Of a stretch of 42,013 nt of DNA, positions 1 through 8,718 are shown piece by piece. Location of the stretch: assembly GCA_044220535.1 (NCBI GenBank), contig JBGAQU010000012.1:1-42013 (forward strand). The letters are read 5' to 3'. The notes below the pieces were generated by a model that saw nothing but the letters and a program-made list of their open reading frames with translations, was not told where the DNA came from and searched no databases. Source of the stretch: JBDHTS01 sp044220535. GTDB lineage: Bacteria; Pseudomonadota; Alphaproteobacteria; Micavibrionales; Micavibrionaceae. A program made the translations under genes and the position numbers. How positions within the stretch are numbered: position 1 is the first letter of the stretch; the number at the start of each line of letters is the position of its first letter.

Positions 1-1774
1 ATCCGCGCCCATTTTACCGGATGGTTGGTGATGACTTCATGCAGGGCTTCTTCCGCCTTATTGATGCTGTAGCTTGCGGCCCACTGCATGAACGGGATGT
101 CGCTTTCACGGCGGCCTTCATAATCGAAACGGCGCAGCGCCAGCGATGCCATATACAAATGGCTGAACGCGTCGCCGAGCAGGGCGGACGTGCGCTCCAG
201 CTTCATCAGCCGGCTTTGCAGCAGGATCATGGTCAAATTGGCGCTATAGCTGAAGGATGCCGCCAGGCGGTTGATGCGGCGGTAAAACACGGCGTCCGGC
301 CCACTGCGCGGCGCGTATGAAAGGCCGCCATTCGTGACGCTCATCCAGAAACTGCGCCATTCATTGCCTAATAAGTTAAGGACGTGCTTGACCGCCAGTT
401 TTCCGGCTGCGCCCTTGTCATTTTCCTTCGCCGCTTTCATTTCCTGAAGCACGTAAGGATGCGCCAGAAACGCACCCTGGCCGAAAATCATCAGACTGCG
501 CGTCATGATATTCGCGCCTTCCACGGTGATGCCGACTGGTACACCCTGATAGAATGCGCCAACCGGGTTGTTCGGTCCTTCGCATACGGCTTTGCCGCCA
601 TGGATATCCATCGCGTCTATGGCGATGCGGCGGCTGAGTTCGGTGGTGCGGTATTTCGGTCGGCGGATGACACGGTAGTCGCGTTTCTTTCCCAGCGGCA
701 TGGGCGATCCAAATCCTGCAACGGCAGAATGCGGGCCGCGTCGATCAGATAAGTTAGACCGCCGATTCGCGCCAACGTTTTCCTGCACGCCTTCCATCTT
801 CGCTACAGGCAGGTTGAATTGCTGACGGATAAAGCATAAGCGTTCCGTGTCGCGCGTTGCGGGTTGCCGCAACCGGTGGCGGAGGCGGGCAGTGAGATGG
901 AGCGTCCGACCGACAGACAATCCACGAGCATGTTCCAGCCCACGCCCGCATAGGCTGTGCCGCCGATAATATAATCGGCAGGAATAACAACGTCGCGGCC
1001 CCAATGCGGGCCGTTCTGGAACGGCGTACCCATCGGGCGATGGAGTCGCCGCCTGGAATATTCTTCGTCTCGCGTGGCACGAGCGCCAGCGTATCGCCGA
1101 TATGCTCGCCCTTGCCGAGCAGGTTCTGCGGGTCTTTCAGAACGAAAGCGAAGCCGAAAATCGTCGCAACCGGCGCCAGCGTCGTATAGCGCTTGTCCCA
1201 GTTCATGCGGATATTAACTACCGTCATCGCCCCGAACAGCGCGTGCCTTCGTCTTTCTGATTGGTGGCGTCGGAACTGGCCTGCGGGCTGGTCAGCGCGA
1301 AGCAGGGATTTCACGGCCATCCGCCAGGCGTGGCAGATAATGATCCTGTTGTTCTTTTGTGCCGTAACGCAAAAGCAATTCCGCGGGCCCGAGCGAATTT
1401 GGCACCATCGTTGTCGCGGCGACCGTGCCGCTGCGATTCGCGATCTTGATGACGACCTGCGAATGCGCGAAGGCGGAATATTCCAGCCCGCCGAATTTTT
1501 TCGGAATGATCATGCCGAAGAATTTTTTCTTCTTCAGGTAATCCCAGACTTCCGGCTGCAGGTCTTTCAACGTGTCGCGTTTTCCAGTCATCGACCGGGC
1601 GCAAAGCTCCTCGACCTCATGATCCATAAACGATTGTTCATCGGCGGTCAGGGTCGGGGCAGGGGTATTCAACAAACCCTTCCAGTCCGGCTTCCCTTTA
1701 AAGATCGATGCCTCAAACCCGACCGTGCCAGATTCCAGAGCTGCCCTTTGCGTGTCGGATATAGCGGAGTTCAT
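1..1774 (-). pseudogene. fadE: fadE-type acyl-CoA dehydrogenase, multiply frameshifted and cut by window edge
   Basis: The intact gene would encode the large FadE-type acyl-CoA dehydrogenase, which does the first oxidation of fatty-acid beta-oxidation. Translation starts at 1774 and reads well for about 155 residues (FKGKPDWKGL, PNSLGPAELLLRYGTKEQQD, YLPRLADGREIP), then meets TGA after REIPASR because one T seems missing near 1302. FadE similarity resumes in other frames: WDKRYTTLAPVATI (about 1200-1140), MGTPFQNGPHWGRDV (about 1033-990), CLSVGRSISLPAS (about 920-885), IDAMDIHGGKA and GITVEGANIMTRSLMIFGQG (about 610-480). At least five frame changes are needed. The N-terminal membrane segment of E. 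coli FadE is absent. The C-terminus runs off position 1. The many separate indels point to an old pseudogene rather than one sequencing slip. Confidence 0.88.
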
Positions 1775-1875
1775 ACGCTGAAACTGTTTGAGCGCAACAG
1801 GCTGACTGGCAAGTTCTGGAAATCCTTTATAAGAGCTGAAATACTGCGAAATTAAAGTGTACCTTATCAGTTATT

Positions 1876-1892
1876 ACATCTGGTTAAGATGT
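1876..1892. promoter_or_regulatory. Short inverted repeat between fadE remnant and small lipoprotein-like ORF
   Basis: ACATCT-GGTTA-AGATGT is a perfect 6-bp inverted repeat with a 5-bp spacer. It lies in the divergent gap upstream of the fadE remnant (start 1774) and the + strand ORF at 1952. It could be an old operator; no regulator can be named. A 6-bp repeat in AT-rich DNA can also arise by chance. Confidence 0.2.
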
Positions 1893-1951
1893 GTCAATGC
1901 TTTACAGGAAATATCCCGATGCGCAAACAATACAAAAATAAGGAAGAACAT

Positions 1952-2253
1952 ATGAATAAACCAGCAATTTCACTCGTATCGTTGTTAGCCCTATGCTCTT
2001 GTGCGGCGCAGGAACCGATTGTCAGCCTGACGTGTGGTCCTGAAGAATCAATGGCCTGGTGATCTTAAAATTCGCAGAAACGAACAGAGAAGTTCGGTTG
2101 GCGGTGCAAGCGATTCCGCTGAAATGGAGGCCGGGTTCCTGCAGGGTAAGGATGCTGAAACAGCAAACGGTTGTTGTGAAAGACAAGAAGGATGGGTCTG
2201 TGCATCACCCCCGATCCGACGCCTATGTAATTGTAAACAGAAGGCATAGGTAG
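1952..2253 (+). pseudogene. Possible small lipoprotein gene, frameshifted after 36 codons
   Basis: ATG at 1952 follows a good Shine-Dalgarno, AAGGAAG at 1940-1946 with 5 nt spacing. The first residues look like an export signal ending in a cysteine (MNKPAISLVSLLALCSC), as in a lipoprotein, though the lipobox is not canonical. The frame stops at TGA 2060-2062 after 36 residues. An adjacent frame is open from 2044 to 2253 and could be the lost continuation (INGLVILKFAETNREVRLAV). No family is recognised. The strong ribosome site before such a short product suggests a broken gene, but a genuine 36-residue peptide is also possible. Confidence 0.33.
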
Positions 2254-2360
2254 CGATGATTAAAGCCAACCATGGATTTTGAATGCTTTAAAGTCTACAC
2301 GCGGGTATTCTGAGCCAGATTGCCAATGCAAAAACCGGGCCTTATCACAATGCCTCCCAC

Positions 2361-2759
2361 ATGCAGGAAGCCGTTATCGTATGGCGGCAAGGCAATGGCC
2401 CTGCGCTGGATTTTTATCCGATGCCTGAGAACATTACGCATATCCGGACAGAGCCGCCAGACAACCCGCTTGATGGCGGAAATTATGCATTTAAGGATAC
2501 GCTTCGGATTTTGTTTGAAAGGGCAGGCGCTAAAAAAACTTTGCAGCCTGAAATGTCATACATGCGTAAAAACGAATTCAATCTCAATATGCATCAAGGT
2601 CCATATAATATATATGCATTGTTTATCCGCTATAACGGCCGGAACTTGAAAGAAAAGCTGGATGCTGTCGTGGGCATAAGCGATGACCAATTGCATGAAG
2701 CCTGTATTGCGGGGTGCAAGGCAAGCTGTATTGAAATAGATTACCCGCCTCAACCTTAA
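2361..2759 (+). CDS. Hypothetical protein, probably missing its 5' end
   Basis: This is a 132-residue reading frame of unknown function with believable composition (YNIYALFIRYNGRNLKEKLD) and a Cys-containing C-terminus (EACIAGCKASCIEIDYPP). The frame is open upstream to 2292 (SQIANAKTGPYHNASHMQEA) without a convincing start codon or ribosome site. In another frame, ATG 2272 gives MDFECFKVYTRVF and then stops. The original start may therefore be there, with a frameshift near 2310. It ends 13 nt before the stop of the convergent DUF1269 gene. With the fadE remnant and the broken ORF at 1952 it belongs to a decaying stretch. I do not recognise the family. Confidence 0.4.
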   Translation: MQEAVIVWRQGNGPALDFYPMPENITHIRTEPPDNPLDGGNYAFKDTLRILFERAGAKKTLQPEMSYMRKNEFNLNMHQGPYNIYALFIRYNGRNLKEKLDAVVGISDDQLHEACIAGCKASCIEIDYPPQP

Positions 2760-2772
2760 TTAAGCCAAAGCC

Positions 2773-3339
2773 TTAAACTATTTCTTTATAAGGCCTGGGC
2801 TTCCCATCCGGCACGGCGCGCAGATGGTTGGCAAGAACATTCTGCAGCTTTTCCTGAGCGCGCTCGCTGTATCGCGTCTGATAAACCCTGCCGCCCGATT
2901 GCGCCATCATGGTCCTCAGCCGTGCCACCGTCTGCGGTTTATGAAGGATGATAATGGCTGAACTTTCAGGCGGCAGTTCAGACGCCACCTTCTGGATAAA
3001 ATCATCATCCAGCCCATAGTCTATCAATGCAGCCGACAAGGCTGCAAAACCCAGCCCGACCAGGGCGCCGGTAATAGAGGTCAACAACGATACCGGCCAG
3101 CCCCAGATTGAATACCCAACCATAAAACCGGCCAGCCCGCCCAGAAACAACCCGGCCACGAAAAACCGGCCGGCGCGGTCTACCATCTGGTCCAATGTAA
3201 GACTGCCTTCATGGTTGCGGAAAACCGCGCAGGCGTCTGATATGCCCTCCCGATGTGTATTATGCATATGCCTGAATTCTCTGATAATTCGGGCTGCACC
3301 CGATGATTTTTCAAAAACGGCGACGGTTACGCTGTACAT
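2773..3339 (-). CDS. DUF1269-type membrane protein
   Basis: This 188-residue protein resembles the DUF1269 family, whose function is unknown. A soluble N-terminal part of about 65 residues is followed by two glycine-rich membrane segments (about 66-85 and 90-115, e.g. FFVAGLFLGGLAGFMVGYSI). A C-terminal soluble domain carries the typical pattern of an acidic stretch, then SSAIIILHKPQTVARL, and then GGRVYQTRYSERAQEKLQ. The start at 3339 has AGGAAGG just upstream. It diverges from the hydrolase gene at 3471. Family assignment is by pattern recognition. I can assign no pathway. Confidence 0.72.
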   Translation of the reverse strand: MYSVTVAVFEKSSGAARIIREFRHMHNTHREGISDACAVFRNHEGSLTLDQMVDRAGRFFVAGLFLGGLAGFMVGYSIWGWPVSLLTSITGALVGLGFAALSAALIDYGLDDDFIQKVASELPPESSAIIILHKPQTVARLRTMMAQSGGRVYQTRYSERAQEKLQNVLANHLRAVPDGKPRPYKEIV

Positions 3340-3411
3340 AGGAACCTTCCTGATTTACCTGTCATACGTTCTCACCAATAAATGGTTCCTGAAAAACTGC
3401 GCTGCATACGG

Positions 3412-3439
3412 ATGACATTTGTATCAATATTGTTACAAT
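3412..3439 (+). promoter_or_regulatory. Candidate sigma70-type promoter for the hydrolase gene
   Basis: ATGACA (3412-3417), a 16-nt spacer and TACAAT (3434-3439) make a fair -35/-10 pair, 31 nt before the ATG at 3471. The hydrolase also has GGGGAG at 3461-3466. Positions are read from sequence only. Confidence 0.4.
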
Positions 3440-3470
3440 CGACGCGGGAATAAAAGAAAAGGGGAGATTT

Positions 3471-4175
3471 ATGGGTGTTCTGAACAGTATTTCTATCGAG
3501 GCAAGAAGCGGCGCGGCGAAGCAATTGTTTGTTTTGAGCCATGGCAGGTCTAACAATAAAAGTGGCATGGTTCACACTGCGCACCGTCTGGCCTTGCGGC
3601 TGCCAGATACAAAATTCGTTCTTCCTGATGCGCCGTATGTGCCGGATGCATCCAATCCGCTTGCCATGCAATGGTTCGATATACAGCCGGAAGATGCGTT
3701 TCAGCGTCGCGCGGTGAATATGAGGGAGGCGGAATTATCGGCACTGTTGCTGAATGATCTGGTTGACCGCGAACGTGATGCCCTGAACCTGACGGACGCC
3801 GATGTGTTCATGGGCGGGTTTTCACAGGGCGCAATTATCAGCCTGCAAGCTGGGTTATCGCGGCCTGCGCCTGTCGGCGGGATCCTGGGATGGTCGGGTA
3901 TGCTGGTGCACAAAGGCGACCCCGCGCAATGGGCGAAGCCGCCTGTCTATCTTTATCATGGGGACCAGGATATGGCGCTGCGCATCCGTTGTTATTATGA
4001 GGCAATGTTCGCTCTGCAGGCCGCCGGGCTAAAAGTTACGGGCACATTGATGCAAGGTATCGGTCATAGTATCGAACGGCAGGGGATTGAGGATGCAGCG
4101 GCATTCATCAAAAATATTCTGAATTCACGCAATCCTCAACCCGCTGTGGCTGCTCCTCGACCTTCCGGCCCTTAA
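3471..4175 (+). CDS. Alpha/beta hydrolase, phospholipase/carboxylesterase family
   Basis: This 234-residue protein looks like a cytoplasmic esterase of the phospholipase/carboxylesterase group (YpfH/Est-like). The nucleophile elbow GFSQGA holds the catalytic Ser (about residue 118). The acid is in YHGDQD (about 166) and the His in GIGHSI (about 203). An early LSHGRSNN stretch fits the oxyanion loop. Length is normal for the family, plus a short Pro/Ala tail. No signal peptide is seen. A GGGGAG ribosome site 4 nt upstream supports the start. The gene converges on the FtsH-like gene with a 4-nt TTAA overlap in which both stops are shared. The natural substrate cannot be predicted. Confidence 0.82.
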   Translation: MGVLNSISIEARSGAAKQLFVLSHGRSNNKSGMVHTAHRLALRLPDTKFVLPDAPYVPDASNPLAMQWFDIQPEDAFQRRAVNMREAELSALLLNDLVDRERDALNLTDADVFMGGFSQGAIISLQAGLSRPAPVGGILGWSGMLVHKGDPAQWAKPPVYLYHGDQDMALRIRCYYEAMFALQAAGLKVTGTLMQGIGHSIERQGIEDAAAFIKNILNSRNPQPAVAAPRPSGP

Positions 4176-6016
4176 ACGGGTTCCGGTGATTTCTGGATAT
4201 CTTCCAGTTCGTGGGTTATCTGCAATGCAGCTCTTATAACTTTCTCAGTCAGTGTTTCCTGAACAAGCAATGCCTGTGCAAGGATATCCAGATCATGCCG
4301 CCGCGTGGTAAGAATTTTGCTCGCCTTTTTAAACGCGGTCATGATTTTGTCGTTCACTTCCTGATCCACGATTGCCAAATGCGCGTTTGACCCTTTTGTA
4401 AACAGCACCGGTCCAAGCCTGTCGGACATGCCCCATTTCGTTACCGCCTCATAGGCAAGGTCGCGTGCCTTTTTTATATCGTCCGCCGCGCTGCTGGTGA
4501 TCTGATCTTTGCCAAATGCCAGCAACTCGGCGACGCGCCCGCCCATGGAAACGGTGAGGATGGCGTCGATCTGCGAACGATTCAGCGACAGCATATCGCC
4601 GCTTGGCACCTGGAATGTTTTGCCCATGTTTTGTCCGCGCGGAGTAATGGTTGTTTTATAAAGGGGAATAGCATCGGGTGTATGCATGGTGACGAGGGCA
4701 TGTCCCGCCTGATGATAAGCGGCAACGAGTTTATCATTCTCCGAAATAACGGCGGACTTGCGTTCGACGCCCATCATGACCTTGTCTTTTGCCGCCTCGA
4801 AATCTTCCATGAATGCTTGTTTGGCGCCTCTGCGGGCAGCAAGCAGGGCGGCCTCGTTGACAATATTGGCAAGATCCGCGCCGGAGAATCCTGGCGTGCC
4901 GCGTGCAATGGCATCTAGATTCACGTCTGGCGCCATCTTTATTTTTTTTGCATGAACGGCAAGGATTTGAGCGCGGCCAAGCACATCCGGCTTCGGCACT
5001 TCGACCTGGCGATCGAAACGGCCAGGGCGGGTGAGGGCTGGATCCAGCAGGTCAGGCCTGTTTGTCGCCGCAATCAGTATAATGCCATCCGAGGATTCAA
5101 AGCCGTCCATTTCCACCAGAATCTGGTTGAGGGTTTGTTCGCGTTCATCATTGATTTGTCCCTGACCTTCTCCGCGTTTGCGACCGACAGAATCAATTTC
5201 ATCAATGAAAATCACACAAGGGGAATTTTTCTTGGCGTCTTCAAAAATATCCCTTACGCGGCTTGCGCCGACACCGACAAATATTTCAGAGAATTCCGAT
5301 CCGGAAAGCGCATAAAAGGCAACGCCGGATTCTCCGGCAATGGCCTTTGCCAGTAGGGTTTTTCCTACACCTGGTGATCCAATCAGCAGAACCCCTTTGG
5401 GTGAGCGCGCCCCAATGGCTGTATATTTATTGCGTGATTGAAGAAAATCGATGACTTCTTTCAGTTCTTCCTTGGATTCGTCAATGCCGGCAATGTCTGA
5501 AAGGCGAACATTGCTTCTTACAGGTTTAATGCCTTTCGGTTTTTTAAAATTTAAAATTTCTTTGCCTTTTTTTAGGGCTGATGCGTAAAAGGCAATAAAA
5601 ACGCCAGCTATAAGGGCAAAAGGGAAATATCGTATTGCGATAGCTTTCCAGCTGTTTCCGGGATCGGCAGGAGGTTCTACATAGACTTTTGTATCATCTT
5701 TGATACGCTCAAAAAGATTATCGCCAGCTGGAATTTCTGTATTTTCGTGTGAAGGAAAAATCGAATATGCGTCATGAATGTCCAAATCGCTTTTTGGCTT
5801 TTTGCCGTAAACAACGTTTGACTCTGCGTGGGACCCGGCGATGGTAACTTTGGAGTAATACCCTTGTCGTGCATGGTTGAGAAAAGTGGTGTAATCAACA
5901 CTTTCGGGATCCGGCTTAAAAAGATCGGCTGCGCACCCATAGAAGGCAAACAAACAGAGGCCACTGAGGGCGCCCCCTGCGGCACGGTTCCTCCACTTGG
6001 AGCTTTTTTCCGTCAT
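4172..6016 (-). CDS. FtsH-like membrane AAA+ ATPase with HQAGH motif: predicted protease-dead paralogue
   Basis: The 614-residue protein has FtsH architecture: an N-terminal hydrophobic segment (about 11-30), a roughly 90-residue exported domain, a second membrane helix (about 127-148), an AAA+ module and a C-terminal M41 domain. The ATPase is complete: Walker A GSPGVGKT (213-220), pore motif IFVGVG (245-250), Walker B VIFIDEID (268-275) and second region of homology ATNRPDLLDPALTRPGRFDR. The zinc-protease motif, normally HEAGH, reads HQAGH (435-439); the codon at 4711-4709 is CAG, so the catalytic Glu is Gln. Both His ligands and the downstream Asp ligand (ADDIKKA, about 513) remain. It may bind and unfold proteins without cutting them. 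The N-terminus also shows a lipobox-like FAFYGC. ACAGGACAG precedes the ATG. A normal ftsH should exist elsewhere in the genome. Confidence 0.9.
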   Translation of the reverse strand: MTEKSSKWRNRAAGGALSGLCLFAFYGCAADLFKPDPESVDYTTFLNHARQGYYSKVTIAGSHAESNVVYGKKPKSDLDIHDAYSIFPSHENTEIPAGDNLFERIKDDTKVYVEPPADPGNSWKAIAIRYFPFALIAGVFIAFYASALKKGKEILNFKKPKGIKPVRSNVRLSDIAGIDESKEELKEVIDFLQSRNKYTAIGARSPKGVLLIGSPGVGKTLLAKAIAGESGVAFYALSGSEFSEIFVGVGASRVRDIFEDAKKNSPCVIFIDEIDSVGRKRGEGQGQINDEREQTLNQILVEMDGFESSDGIILIAATNRPDLLDPALTRPGRFDRQVEVPKPDVLGRAQILAVHAKKIKMAPDVNLDAIARGTPGFSGADLANIVNEAALLAARRGAKQAFMEDFEAAKDKVMMGVERKSAVISENDKLVAAYHQAGHALVTMHTPDAIPLYKTTITPRGQNMGKTFQVPSGDMLSLNRSQIDAILTVSMGGRVAELLAFGKDQITSSAADDIKKARDLAYEAVTKWGMSDRLGPVLFTKGSNAHLAIVDQEVNDKIMTAFKKASKILTTRRHDLDILAQALLVQETLTEKVIRAALQITHELEDIQKSPEPV

Positions 6017-6126
6017 ATATTTCTGTCCTGTTCTTAAAGCCAGCTTGCGCGGCCCTTATCTTTTGAATAATTTTATAAACTCAAAGCCTTAAACTGGGAA
6101 GAAAATAATCAAATAAATCAACTGCC

Positions 6127-6261
6127 ATGCTTAAAATGATACAATTCCGCCATAAAGATGCCACAGAAACTGTTCATTTAAGCCCCGATGACTCCAGGGA
6201 CATTGAACCTATTCTGTTTCGCGCCGTTCATGAGTATATGCCATGGAGTTTAAGCGGTTGA
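6127..6261 (+). CDS. Possible 44-residue small protein overlapping the kinase start
   Basis: ATG 6127 opens a 44-codon frame (starting MLKMIQFRHKDATETVHLSP and ending HEYMPWSLSG) that stops at 6261, 19 nt inside the histidine kinase gene in another frame. The composition is protein-like. No clear Shine-Dalgarno precedes it. The kinase also lacks a strong ribosome site, so reinitiation from this ORF could help translate the kinase. No family is recognised. It could also be chance coding. Confidence 0.33.
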   Translation: MLKMIQFRHKDATETVHLSPDDSRDIEPILFRAVHEYMPWSLSG

Positions 6262-8642
6262 ATTATCTTAATTCTTCGGATCCTGAATTGCAGCCGCCTG
6301 CCCGTGTTCAGGTCGCACGGCCCAAAACAATGACGGTTTCCGTGCGCACAAAGCTTCTGGGCCTGTTGCTGTTCCTGATGATCATCCTGGTTTCGTCCGG
6401 TTATTTGCTGCAGACCATCATGGACGATTCCCTGCGCATCATAGAAAAGCAGACCGCGACCATCCAGACATTACAGGCAACCACCAAGGCCGGAAAAGTC
6501 TATACCAACCTTCGCTGGACATACCTGACATTCCTGAGCAAGCCGACGAAAGACAATCTCGCGAACCTAGAATCCAAGCTGCAGGAATTTGACAACAGCA
6601 TCGGCCCCATGAGAATTCCCATGCTGACCGAGGAAGTCGCAAAGATTGGGAATTTGACCGCGGGCCTGAAAAACACCGCCGAGGACACGGTCAAGATCAA
6701 GCCGGACAGCGAGCAGCGCGCCATTTTTGAAAACGAAGCGTCCAAACGCCTGAGCGAGGTAGATGAAACGCTGAACGCCATCATCGTCAAGCTGGAACTG
6801 TTCTTGTCGCGCACGGCGGCATCCACGCGCGAGCATACGGATACGCTGCATTCCATTCCCGCCATGTTTATCATCGGCGGGTTTTTAACGCTGTTGTTTG
6901 CCACGGTGGTATCCGTGATGCAGCTTTTCGTGCCGATCAGCAAGATCACGCGGTCCATGACATCGGCCAGCATCGATACCGCCAACGCCAAGGAATATAT
7001 CCTGCCCGTGCCGCGCCATGACGAACTGGGCATGGCGACGGAGGCGCTGAACAGCCTTCTGATCGAAGTATCGGAAGGCATTGAACGCATCAGTACGGCC
7101 GAACGCAAGCTACGCGATACAGGACAGTATCTTCAGGCTATCATGGATAATGTCGTCGACGGTGTCATTACGTTGAACGAGATTGGCCGCATTGAAACCT
7201 TCAGCCCAAGTGCCGAACGCCTGTTCCAGCGTTCATCCAGGGAGGCCATCGGCGCGCATATCAGTACATTGCTGTTTGACCATCGCGGCACGCCGTTTGA
7301 TTTGATTGCCCAGCTGGCGGAAAAACCAATGGATTTCTTTACCTTAAGCCCCAGCGAATTGCAGGCGCGCACGAAAAACGGTGTCATGGTGCCGGTGGAG
7401 CTGGCGGTGGGGCAAACCGGTTTTGCCGGACGCACCATGTATGTCGCCACGCTGCGTGACATTTCCGCGCGTAAACAGATGGAAAATTTTCTTGAACAAG
7501 CGCAGCGCATGGAAACAGTCGGCCGCATGACCGGCGGCATCGCACACGATTTTAACAATATGCTGACCGTGATCAGCGGTAATTTCGAATTGATCCAGAT
7601 GAAGATGAAGGATCAGGATCCGATTCTGAAGTCCATGGTGGGTATGGGTCTGGAAACCGTCCGGCGTGGCAAGGATATGACTCAGCGTCTGCTGGCGATC
7701 TCCAGTCGCCAATTGCTGAAGCCCGAAGTCATCCACTTCCCTGAGCGGTTGCCTGCTATCGTGGAAATGATCCGCCGCGCTGTGCGGGAAGATGTGGAGA
7801 TCACAACCAATCTGCCCGGCAAGGAATGGAATATCCGGGTCGATCCCGTGCAGTTCGAAAGCGCGCTTCTGAACCTTGCCATCAATGCGCGCGATGCGTT
7901 GCCTGCGCAGGGCGGGCGTATCATCATTAACGTATCCAATGTTTCTTTGACACCGGAAAATTCAGCGGGCATCCGCAATGCAAAATCCGGTGAATATGTA
8001 GAAATTGCCATGATCGATAATGGCAAAGGCATTCCATCCGCCATTATCGACCGGGTCCTGGAACCGTTTTTCACCACCAAGCCGGGGGATAAGGGCACAG
8101 GCCTCGGCCTCAGCATGGTCTACGGGTTCACGCGCCAGTCCGGCGGCTATGTGCGCATCGAAAGCACGGAGGGCAGCGGCACCATCATTCGTCTGTTCTT
8201 TCCGCGCAGTCTGGAGGCATTCGATGTAAACGCCCTGCGCCCGGAAGAACGAACCGAAATCATCCCGACCGGAAATGAATCCCTGTTGATCGTGGAAGAT
8301 AGGCCGGATGTGCTGAAATACGTGACGCAAACCCTGCGTGAACTCGGCTATCGTGTCACATCGGCGCCGGATGCCCAAACGGCCTTGAAGAAACTCCAGA
8401 AACGCAAAAACCTCGACATGCTCCTGACCGATGTTGTGATGCCCGGTGAAATGAACGGCGAAATCCTGGCGCAGGAAGCCGTCAAACAGCTGCCACATCT
8501 TAAAGTCCTTTATATGTCGGGCTACACCAGGGATGCGTTGCAAGAGCAGGGATCGTTAAAACAGGGTGTTCATTTGCTCGCTAAACCCTTTACCAGGGCT
8601 GATCTTGCCTGGCATGTGCGCAAGGTTCTGGACGCAGCTTAA
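6243..8642 (+). CDS. Membrane hybrid sensor histidine kinase (HAMP-PAS-HisKA-HATPase-REC)
   Basis: This 799-residue inner-membrane sensor kinase has TM1 at about 38-58, a helical periplasmic domain, TM2 at about 205-230, and a HAMP linker with the helical signalling stretch. A PAS domain follows (about 295-408, beginning YLQAIMDNVVDGVITLNEIG). The HisKA domain carries the phospho-acceptor in GGIAHDFNNML (His435). The ATPase has N-box LNLAINARDALP, DNGKGIP and GTGLGLSMVYG. A C-terminal receiver has VEDRP and the phospho-Asp in LLTDVVMPG (Asp730). The HDFNN box is typical of alphaproteobacterial hybrid kinases. The signal and downstream regulator are unknown; no response-regulator gene is adjacent. 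The start is weakly supported because no strong ribosome site is seen. Confidence 0.9.
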   Translation: MEFKRLNYLNSSDPELQPPARVQVARPKTMTVSVRTKLLGLLLFLMIILVSSGYLLQTIMDDSLRIIEKQTATIQTLQATTKAGKVYTNLRWTYLTFLSKPTKDNLANLESKLQEFDNSIGPMRIPMLTEEVAKIGNLTAGLKNTAEDTVKIKPDSEQRAIFENEASKRLSEVDETLNAIIVKLELFLSRTAASTREHTDTLHSIPAMFIIGGFLTLLFATVVSVMQLFVPISKITRSMTSASIDTANAKEYILPVPRHDELGMATEALNSLLIEVSEGIERISTAERKLRDTGQYLQAIMDNVVDGVITLNEIGRIETFSPSAERLFQRSSREAIGAHISTLLFDHRGTPFDLIAQLAEKPMDFFTLSPSELQARTKNGVMVPVELAVGQTGFAGRTMYVATLRDISARKQMENFLEQAQRMETVGRMTGGIAHDFNNMLTVISGNFELIQMKMKDQDPILKSMVGMGLETVRRGKDMTQRLLAISSRQLLKPEVIHFPERLPAIVEMIRRAVREDVEITTNLPGKEWNIRVDPVQFESALLNLAINARDALPAQGGRIIINVSNVSLTPENSAGIRNAKSGEYVEIAMIDNGKGIPSAIIDRVLEPFFTTKPGDKGTGLGLSMVYGFTRQSGGYVRIESTEGSGTIIRLFFPRSLEAFDVNALRPEERTEIIPTGNESLLIVEDRPDVLKYVTQTLRELGYRVTSAPDAQTALKKLQKRKNLDMLLTDVVMPGEMNGEILAQEAVKQLPHLKVLYMSGYTRDALQEQGSLKQGVHLLAKPFTRADLAWHVRKVLDAA

Positions 8643-8657
8643 GCCGGTATTAACAAC

Positions 8658-8686
8658 TTGACTTTATAGTATATTTTAATTATTAT
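8658..8686 (+). promoter_or_regulatory. Near-consensus sigma70 promoter
   Basis: TTGACT (8658-8663), a 17-nt AT-rich spacer and TATTAT (8681-8686) closely match the -35/-10 consensus at optimal spacing. It lies 33 nt before the ATG at 8719, in the gap after the kinase stop. The winged-helix gene is therefore probably transcribed on its own and strongly. Confidence 0.65.
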
Positions 8687-8718
8687 ATGAAAAATTCAAG
8701 CAATTCTAGGGTGTTGCT

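Noticed and set aside
7962..8543. 193-codon minus-strand ORF inside the hybrid kinase
   Set aside because: Antisense to conserved ATPase and receiver domains; no recognisable protein features.
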